From an uncultured Sphingomonadales bacterium (GTDB lineage: Bacteria > Pseudomonadota > Alphaproteobacteria > Sphingomonadales > Sphingomonadaceae), in assembly GCA_903832325.1 (NCBI GenBank), contig CAILBC010000003.1:1-64000 (forward strand): a stretch of 64,000 nt of DNA, written 5' to 3'. Each line of letters starts with the position of its first letter. Within the stretch, counting starts at the first letter, position 1. Shown here piece by piece: positions 58,155-64,000 of this stretch. Made by a program: the position numbers and the translations under genes. Below the pieces are notes generated by a model. It had not been told where the DNA came from, made no database searches, and saw nothing but the letters and a program-made list of their open reading frames with translations.

Positions 58155-61061
58155 ATGTCCCTCACCACAATTTCCGTGCGCGGTGCGCGCGAACATAACC
58201 TCAAAGGCATCGATATCGATCTGCCGCGTGATGCGCTGATCGTGGTCACCGGCCTGTCGGGGTCGGGCAAATCGAGCCTGGCGTTTGACACGATCTATGC
58301 CGAGGGACAGCGGCGCTATGTCGAAAGCCTGTCGGCCTATGCGCGGCAGTTTCTGGAAATGATGCACAAGCCCGATGTCGAACATATCGACGGGCTGTCA
58401 CCGGCAATTTCGATCGAGCAGAAAACCACCAGCCGCAATCCGCGCTCCACCGTCGCCACGGTCACCGAAATCTATGATTACATGCGCCTGCTCTGGGCCC
58501 GTGTCGGTGTGCCCTATTCGCCCGCGACCGGGCTGCCGATTACCGCGCAGACGGTCAGCCAGATGGTCGACCGCACGATGGCGCTGCCCGAAGGCACGCG
58601 CGCCTATCTGCTGGCGCCGGTGGTGCGCGGGCGCAAGGGTGAATACCGCAAGGAACTGGCCGAATGGCAGCGCGCGGGCTATACCCGCGTGCGCATCGAT
58701 GGCGAATTCCATGCGATCGAAGATGCCCCCGCGCTCGACAAAAAGCTGAAGCACGATATCGAAGTGGTGGTCGATCGCATCGCGGTGCGCGAAGGCATCG
58801 AAACCCGGCTGGCCGACAGTTTCGAACAGGCGCTGAAACTGGCCGAAGGGGTGGCGTTCCTCGATCTGGCCGATGGCGTCGTGCCGGGGCGCGAGGAAGA
58901 AGCCGCGCCGCGCTCGCGCGCCAAAACGCTCAAAGGGACCGGCCTTGCGCCCAACCGCATCGTCTTTTCCGAAAAGTTCGCCTGCCCGGTCAGCGGTTTC
59001 ACCATCGAAAGCATCGAACCCCGGCTGTTTTCGTTCAACGCGCCGCAGGGCGCCTGCCCGGCCTGCGACGGGCTGGGCGAAAAGCTGCTGTTTGATCCGC
59101 AACTGGTCGTGCCCAACGAAAATCTGTCGCTGAAACAGGGCGCGATCGTGCCCTGGGCCAAGTCCAACCCGCCCAGCCCTTATTACATGCAGGTGCTGGC
59201 CAGCCTCGCCGGCCATTTCGGCTTCACTCTGGAAACGCCGTGGGACAAGCTGCCGGGCGAAGTAAAGCTGGTTATCCTCTATGGCACCGGGGGCAAGCCG
59301 GTGCCGCTGACGTTTATCGACGGGCGCAAATCCTATACCGTGTCGAAAGCGTTCGAGGGCGTGATCGGCAATCTCAACCGCCGGCTGCTGCAAACCGAAA
59401 GCGCCTGGATGCGCGAAGAACTGGGCAAATACCAGAACCCGCAACCGTGCGAAACCTGCCAGGGCGCGCGGCTGAAGCCAGAGGCGCTGTCGGTCAAAGT
59501 TGCCGGGGCCGACATTTCCAGCGTGACGCGCCTGTCGGTTGCGGCCGCGGCCGAATGGTTTGGCGTGCTGAGCGACCAGCTGACCCCGCAAAAGCAGCAG
59601 ATCGCGCGGTCGATCCTCAAGGAAATCAACGAACGCGTCGGTTTCCTCAACAATGTCGGGCTCGATTACCTCAATCTCGATCGCACATCGGGCACGCTGT
59701 CGGGCGGCGAAAGCCAGCGCATCCGGCTGGCCAGCCAGATCGGATCGGGGCTGTCGGGGGTGCTCTATGTGCTCGACGAACCGTCGATCGGGCTGCACCA
59801 GCGCGACAATGATCGCCTGCTCGAAACGCTGAAACGGCTGCGCGATCTGGGCAACACGGTGATCGTGGTCGAACACGATGAAGATGCCATCCGCACTGCC
59901 GATTATATTGTCGATCTGGGGCCGGGGGCCGGGGTGCATGGCGGCGAAATCGTCGCGCAGGGCACATTGGCCGATATCCTCGCCAGCGAAAACAGCCTGA
60001 CCGGGCAATATCTCAACGGCACGCGGCGGATCGACGTGCCGGCCCACCGCCGCGCCGGCAATGGCCTGGGCATCACGGTCAAGGGCGCGCGTGCCAACAA
60101 CTTGCGCGATGTTACCGTGCGCGTCCCGCTGGGCACGTTCGCCTGCGTCAGCGGCGTGTCGGGATCGGGCAAATCGTCGCTGATCATCGATACCTTGCAG
60201 GCCGGCGCCTCGCGCGTGCTCAACGGCGCGCGGGTGATTGCCGGCGCGCACGATGCGATCGAGGGGCTGGAACACTGCGACAAAGTGATTGAAATCGACC
60301 AGTCGCCGATCGGCCGCACACCCCGGTCAAACCCGGCCACCTATACCGGCGCGTTCACGCTGATCCGCGACTGGTTCGCCGGCCTGCCCGAATCCGCCGC
60401 GCGCGGATACAAGCCCGGCCGGTTCAGCTTCAACGTGAAAGGCGGGCGCTGCGAAACCTGCCATGGCGACGGGCTGATCAAGATCGAAATGCATTTCCTG
60501 CCCGATGTCTATGTTACGTGCGAGGAATGCGGCGGCAAACGATACAACCGCGAAACGCTGGAAGTGAAATTCAAGGGCTTGTCGATTGCCGACGTGCTCG
60601 ACATGACAATCGAAGACGCGGTCGAATTTTTCAAGGCGGTGCCGCCGATCCGCGATCGCATGCACATGCTGGCCGAAGTCGGGCTGGGCTATGTCAAAGT
60701 CGGGCAGCAGGCGACCACGCTGTCGGGCGGTGAGGCGCAGCGGGTGAAACTGGCCAAGGAACTGGCGCGCCGGTCAACCGGGCAGACGCTCTATATCCTC
60801 GACGAGCCGACCACCGGGCTGCATTTCGAAGACGTGCGCAAACTGCTCGAAGTGCTGCACCGGCTGGTCGAACAGGGCAATTCGGTGGTGGTGATCGAAC
60901 ACAACCTGGATGTGATCAAGACCGCCGACTGGGTGATCGACATGGGGCCCGAAGGCGGCGTGCGCGGCGGCATGGTCGTGGCCGAAGGCACGCCCGAAGC
61001 GATTGCCGACAACCCCGCCAGCCACACCGGGCATTATCTGAAGCCGTTGCTCGCGCGCTGA
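58155..61061 (+). CDS. uvrA: UvrA, excinuclease ABC subunit A
   Basis: This is a 968-residue damage-recognition ATPase of nucleotide excision repair. Walker A motifs are GLSGSGKSS (about 33-41) and GVSGSGKSS in the second half, with signatures [16 protein letters not shown] and [15 protein letters not shown]. The second zinc module is complete (CETCHGDG...CEECGGKR). The first has CPVSG in place of CxxC, as often seen in alphaproteobacteria. [18 protein letters not shown] is the conserved start; an ATG six codons earlier overlaps the LexA box. Confidence 0.97.
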   Translation: MSLTTISVRGAREHNLKGIDIDLPRDALIVVTGLSGSGKSSLAFDTIYAEGQRRYVESLSAYARQFLEMMHKPDVEHIDGLSPAISIEQKTTSRNPRSTVATVTEIYDYMRLLWARVGVPYSPATGLPITAQTVSQMVDRTMALPEGTRAYLLAPVVRGRKGEYRKELAEWQRAGYTRVRIDGEFHAIEDAPALDKKLKHDIEVVVDRIAVREGIETRLADSFEQALKLAEGVAFLDLADGVVPGREEEAAPRSRAKTLKGTGLAPNRIVFSEKFACPVSGFTIESIEPRLFSFNAPQGACPACDGLGEKLLFDPQLVVPNENLSLKQGAIVPWAKSNPPSPYYMQVLASLAGHFGFTLETPWDKLPGEVKLVILYGTGGKPVPLTFIDGRKSYTVSKAFEGVIGNLNRRLLQTESAWMREELGKYQNPQPCETCQGARLKPEALSVKVAGADISSVTRLSVAAAAEWFGVLSDQLTPQKQQIARSILKEINERVGFLNNVGLDYLNLDRTSGTLSGGESQRIRLASQIGSGLSGVLYVLDEPSIGLHQRDNDRLLETLKRLRDLGNTVIVVEHDEDAIRTADYIVDLGPGAGVHGGEIVAQGTLADILASENSLTGQYLNGTRRIDVPAHRRAGNGLGITVKGARANNLRDVTVRVPLGTFACVSGVSGSGKSSLIIDTLQAGASRVLNGARVIAGAHDAIEGLEHCDKVIEIDQSPIGRTPRSNPATYTGAFTLIRDWFAGLPESAARGYKPGRFSFNVKGGRCETCHGDGLIKIEMHFLPDVYVTCEECGGKRYNRETLEVKFKGLSIADVLDMTIEDAVEFFKAVPPIRDRMHMLAEVGLGYVKVGQQATTLSGGEAQRVKLAKELARRSTGQTLYILDEPTTGLHFEDVRKLLEVLHRLVEQGNSVVVIEHNLDVIKTADWVIDMGPEGGVRGGMVVAEGTPEAIADNPASHTGHYLKPLLAR

Positions 61062-61077
61062 CCCGGCCGCAGGCGGA

Positions 61078-61449
61078 TCACAGCGCCAGCAATGCGATGG
61101 TGCGCCGGTCGAGCAGGCCGGTCACCTTTATGCCCATGCCGGATTGCACGGCGCGCACCGCATCTGCCAGTTTGGCCGGGTCCTGCGCCTCGGCCGGGGT
61201 GCCCAGCGCGTGCAATTGCACCAGCCGCGCCACGATCAACTGCACCGTTACCGGATCGAGCGGAACATCGCGCCGCGGCTGGGGCAGCACGGGCACCGGG
61301 TCGGTGCTGAATCCGGGGGCGATGAAGGTATCGGCAGGCGCAGCCGGCGGTGGAGCAGCCAGGGCGCTGCCCGCAATCAGTCCGGCGAGAACAGGCAGTC
61401 CGGCGAGAACAGGCAGGCCGGCGAGGGCAAGAAAACCGGCGCGGCGCAT
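61078..61449 (-). CDS. Secreted small protein with peptidoglycan-binding-like C-terminus
   Basis: This is a 123-residue protein. A signal sequence includes a duplicated LAGLPV block (LAGLPVLAGLPVLAGL). A Pro/Ala-rich linker follows, and the last 35 residues (DAVRAVQSGMGIKVTGLLDRRTIALL) resemble half of a PG_binding_1 domain. It starts three bases after the stop of the disulfide-exchange protein, so the two are likely an operon. The precise role is unknown. Confidence 0.65.
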   Translation of the reverse strand: MRRAGFLALAGLPVLAGLPVLAGLIAGSALAAPPPAAPADTFIAPGFSTDPVPVLPQPRRDVPLDPVTVQLIVARLVQLHALGTPAEAQDPAKLADAVRAVQSGMGIKVTGLLDRRTIALLAL

Positions 61450-61452
61450 GGT

Positions 61453-62217
61453 TCAGTGCGTGGCCCCGCCAGAGCCCGATCCATGTGGTCCGGTTCCATT
61501 TGCATCAGTGCCGTTCGGATTATCGTCAAATTCGCCCAGCACGCGGATCGCATTGCGCATGTCGACTTCTTCGATCGCGCCCGAAACCATGATTGCGTGG
61601 CCCACCCGGTTGTCGCGCAAGGCGATCGCGGGCGTGCCCTCGATGCCGGCGACTTCGGCGCCTTTCATCTCGGCGGCGAGCCGCTTGCCGGTCTTGTCGG
61701 ATGTGGAGCATCCGGCCAGGGCATTGCTGTCTCGCGCGCCTGCCGTGGCGGCCAGCGCGGCCACCGGATCATTCCCGCCTTGATCGGGCGCCATCAGGCC
61801 TTTGCCGTTGCTGCCGGTGCGCGCCATCCAGCCGTTGAGAAACCGGTAATAGCCGGCCGGTCCCGCCTGTTCGGCCACGCAAAGCGCCGTGGTCGCGGCA
61901 ACCAGCGCATTGGGCCCGTGAAACGGCAGCGGGTATAGCCGCACCACCAGATTGACCTGGCCTTTCGATTGATCGACGACGTGTTCGGGCTTTTCGCCCA
62001 GCACTTTGCAATAAGGGCATTCGGGGTCCAGCCAGACGATCAGGCTGAACCGGGCATCGGGTTTGCCGTATAGCCGGTCTTCGCTCCCTACCGGCGCGAC
62101 CGTCGGCGCCTCCTGCCAGCCGGCATCGTCCTGCGCACGCACCGCGGGCGCACCCAGCCCGGCGGCGGTTGCTGCGGCGGTTGCGGCAAGGGCCAGCATC
62201 GCGCGGCGTGGCATCAT
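61453..62217 (-). CDS. DsbA/DsbG-like periplasmic thiol-disulfide exchange protein
   Basis: This is a 254-residue protein. The signal peptide (MLALAATAAATAAGLGAPAVRAQ) is followed by a thioredoxin fold with active site ECPYC in VWLDPECPYCKVLGEKPEHVV and a cis-Pro region GTPAIALRDN. The fold matches DsbA/DsbG or plasmid-transfer TrbB-like thioredoxin proteins. The Gly/Asp/Asn-rich tail is unusual. The start pair ATGATG at 62217 lies behind GGAGAC. The partner gene downstream suggests a role in envelope protein or cell-wall maturation. Confidence 0.8.
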   Translation of the reverse strand: MMPRRAMLALAATAAATAAGLGAPAVRAQDDAGWQEAPTVAPVGSEDRLYGKPDARFSLIVWLDPECPYCKVLGEKPEHVVDQSKGQVNLVVRLYPLPFHGPNALVAATTALCVAEQAGPAGYYRFLNGWMARTGSNGKGLMAPDQGGNDPVAALAATAGARDSNALAGCSTSDKTGKRLAAEMKGAEVAGIEGTPAIALRDNRVGHAIMVSGAIEEVDMRNAIRVLGEFDDNPNGTDANGTGPHGSGSGGATH

Positions 62218-62425
62218 CAGACGGGTCTCCAGCCTGGCCCGGCAGGGGCGGCGTTGCCCCATGCCATTCCATGTTTGCCGGAAAAGCGCAATGCGCGCGC
62301 TGGGCAAGACGCCGCACCGTGCGTGGTCCGGCAATTGCACAGCGCGCTCCCGGATTTTGGTGTCACCGCGCTTTTCGCAAAAAACCGGTTCTCACTTTTT
62401 CGCCCGATGCTCTATACGGCTGAAT

Positions 62426-63226
62426 ATGGGGCCGCCGACACGTCTTTTGCGCGCGCTGATGCGCCGGGCCTTGGCGCTGTGCCTTATCGCAGCGCTTGCC
62501 GCGCCCGCTCTCGCGCAATCGGCACCGCTGGAAACCGGGCCGCTGGTGCTCGCTGCGGCCAGCCTGCAGGAATCGCTGAATGCCGCCGCCGATGCCTATG
62601 CCCGGCATCATCATCCGCGCCCGGTGCTGTCGTTTGCCGCCTCGTCGGCGCTGGCGCGGCAGATCCAGGCGGGCGGGACGGCCGATTTGTTCGTCTCTGC
62701 CGATGAAGACTGGATGGATGTGCTGGCAAAGGCCGGGCTGATCGTGCCCGCTACGCGCAAGGCCTTTCTGGTCGGCGCGCTGGTCCTTGTTGCCCCGGCC
62801 GAACGGCGGCTGCGGCTGCATCCTGCGCCCGGTTTCCCGCTGCGCGCGGCGCTGGGCGGGGGGCGGCTGGCCATGGCCGATCCCGACAGCGTGCCCGCCG
62901 GCCGCTATGCGCGCGAAGCGTTGCAGCGGATGGGGGTGTGGGACCAGGTTGCAGGGCAAGTGGCGCGCGCGGAAAACGTGCGCGCCGCGCTGGCGCTGGT
63001 GGCGCGCGGTGCCGCGCCGCTGGGCGTGGTCTACGCCACCGATGCCCTGGCCGAACCGCGCGTGCGCATGGTCGGCGTGTTTCCCGCAGGCAGCCACACC
63101 CCGATCACATATCCCCTGGCGCGGCTGAAGGCATCGACCAACCCCGATGCCGAACCGTTCCGCCGGTTCCTGCTTTCGGCTGAGGGCAAGGCGGTTTTCC
63201 GCCGCTTTGGCTTTGTCGCGCCATGA
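62426..63226 (+). CDS. modA: ModA, periplasmic molybdate-binding protein
   Basis: This 266-residue protein has a signal peptide (LALCLIAALAAPALAQS) and the ModA fold: LVLAAASLQESLNAAADAY, FAASSALARQIQAGGTADLFVSADEDWMD (residues about 73-101), and PITYPLARLKAST near the end. It captures molybdate or tungstate for ModBC. An alternative ATG lies 11 codons downstream at 62459; neither has a strong ribosome-binding site. Its stop overlaps modB. Confidence 0.92.
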   Translation: MGPPTRLLRALMRRALALCLIAALAAPALAQSAPLETGPLVLAAASLQESLNAAADAYARHHHPRPVLSFAASSALARQIQAGGTADLFVSADEDWMDVLAKAGLIVPATRKAFLVGALVLVAPAERRLRLHPAPGFPLRAALGGGRLAMADPDSVPAGRYAREALQRMGVWDQVAGQVARAENVRAALALVARGAAPLGVVYATDALAEPRVRMVGVFPAGSHTPITYPLARLKASTNPDAEPFRRFLLSAEGKAVFRRFGFVAP

Positions 63227-63930
63227 TCGCGTCGGCGGCGGAATGGGCGATTGTCGGCCTGTCGCTGCAGGTTGGCGCGGTGGCCATGCTTGGCGCGCTG
63301 CCGGTGGCCTTTGCGCTGGCGTGGCTGCTGGTGCGGGGGCGCTTTCCCGGCAAATTGCTGCTGGATGCGGTGATTCATCTGCCGCTGGTGCTGCCGCCGG
63401 TGGTGGTCGGCTGGGTGCTGCTGATTGCCTTTGCCCCCAATGGGCCGATTGGCGCGCCGCTGCTACGCTGGCTGGGGGTGTCGCTGCTGTTCCGCTGGAC
63501 CGGGGCGGCGCTGGCCGCGGCGATCATGGCGTTGCCGCTGATGGTGCGGTCGATCCGCCTGTCGCTCGATGCGATCGATCCCCGGCTGGAGGCGGCGGCG
63601 CGCACGCTGGGCGCCGGGCCGCTCGATTGCTTTGTGTCGATCACGCTGCCGCTGGCGCGCCCGGGCGTTCTTGCCGCGCTGGTGCTCGGTTTCGCCCGTT
63701 CGCTTGGCGAATTCGGAGCGACAATCACATTTGTGTCGAACGTGCCGGGCCAAAGCCAGACTTTGCCATTGGCGATCTATGCCGCGTTGCAAGTGCCGGG
63801 GCAGGATTGGACCGTGTGGCGGCTGGCGCTGGTTTCGGTCGCGCTGTCGCTGGGCGCGCTGATCGCGTCGGAATTGCTGCTGCGCCGCGTGACGCACAAA
63901 GATCGGACGGGCCCGCGCGATGAGCTTTGA
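63223..63930 (+). CDS. modB: ModB, molybdate ABC permease
   Basis: This is a 235-residue inner-membrane permease with five or six helices and the EAA loop EAAARTLGAGPLDCFVSITLPLARPGVLAALVLGF (residues about 125-160). The LARSLGEFGATI-type sequence here reads FARSLGEFGATITFVSN, diagnostic of ModB. It overlaps modA by four bases and modC by eleven. Confidence 0.94.
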   Translation: MIASAAEWAIVGLSLQVGAVAMLGALPVAFALAWLLVRGRFPGKLLLDAVIHLPLVLPPVVVGWVLLIAFAPNGPIGAPLLRWLGVSLLFRWTGAALAAAIMALPLMVRSIRLSLDAIDPRLEAAARTLGAGPLDCFVSITLPLARPGVLAALVLGFARSLGEFGATITFVSNVPGQSQTLPLAIYAALQVPGQDWTVWRLALVSVALSLGALIASELLLRRVTHKDRTGPRDEL

Positions 63931-64000
63931 CGTGGCGATCACGCTGCGGCGCGGATCGCGCCTGATCCGCGCGGCCTTTGCCACCGGGCCCGGGGTTACC
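63920..64000 (+). CDS. modC: ModC, molybdate ABC ATPase, N-terminal fragment
   Basis: Only the first 27 codons (beginning MSFDVAITLRRG) lie in the window. Identity rests on position directly after modB with an 11-base overlap, and on the typical short beta-strand start of ABC ATPases. No Walker motif is reached. Confidence 0.75.
   Translation, partial: MSFDVAITLRRGSRLIRAAFATGPGVT

Noticed and set aside
58979..59080. Loss of a zinc-finger cysteine in UvrA (CPVSG instead of CxxC)
   Set aside because: From general knowledge this variant is common in alphaproteobacterial UvrA, so it is not evidence of a defect.
62400..62430. ModE-type operator before modA
   Set aside because: TCTATAC..ATATGG is only loosely palindromic and does not match the known ModE site well.

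Overview
The window looks like a 64-kb piece of an alphaproteobacterial chromosome, most probably from the order Sphingomonadales. Supporting signs are high GC with strongly GC-biased third codon positions, a GAAC-N7-GAAC SOS box in front of uvrA, several TonB-dependent receptors, a CrtZ-type carotenoid hydroxylase, a red-type RuBisCO with CbbX, small proteins with the AANDNQRPA-like sequence seen in sphingomonads, and a CTTCGACAGG..CAGG dyad of the kind scattered through sphingomonad genomes. The order-level assignment is inference. I saw no prophage, insertion sequence, CRISPR array or rRNA operon. There is one tRNA gene (Thr, UGU).

Layout. 0-8 kb: oxyR behind RNase D, then aspS, the fatty-acid/envelope cluster acpP-fabF-mltG, and a 2H phosphoesterase. 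8-16 kb: a complete regulated Calvin-cycle cluster, with cbbR divergent from fbp-prk-fba-cbbL-cbbS-cbbX-cbbY. A CbbR-like dyad lies between cbbR and fbp. 16-29 kb: a TonB-type outer-membrane protein, tRNA-Thr, an orphan conserved protein whose Shine-Dalgarno sits inside a hairpin, rarA, a Gly-rich PadR regulator, a GT4 glycosyltransferase, a second TonB receptor, a CsgG/SH3 protein, typA and two DUF805 proteins. 29-34 kb: ybbP-ybbA divergent from a TesA-like lipoprotein (the same arrangement as in E. coli), then recF.

35-38.5 kb: a phage-shock locus. pspF is divergent from a sigma-54 promoter that drives a 58-aa membrane ORF, pspA, pspB, pspC and two further small PspB-like proteins. 38.5-44 kb: sufE, a MOSC protein, crtZ, leuC, a 67-aa membrane protein, leuD and a quinone oxidoreductase. 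44-51 kb: TCA genes mdh, sucA, sucB and lpd on the minus strand, with sucCD absent from the position where many alphaproteobacteria carry it. 51-58 kb: a small hypothetical protein, a SleB-like cell-wall hydrolase, and a BtuB-like receptor with a BtuFCD-like ABC importer. 58-64 kb: SOS-controlled uvrA, a putative secreted thiol-disulfide pair, and the molybdate transporter modAB with the start of modC.

The most coherent accessory unit is the Calvin cluster. It supplies carboxylase, activase, the two diagnostic enzymes (phosphoribulokinase, RuBisCO), FBPase, aldolase and an inhibitor-removing phosphatase under one LysR regulator. Phosphoglycerate kinase, transketolase and other shared steps must be encoded elsewhere. 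The most unusual feature is the psp operon, with its three PspB-like proteins and an extra leading small membrane ORF. Several short tandem or direct duplications and hairpin elements lie at gene ends and are listed individually.
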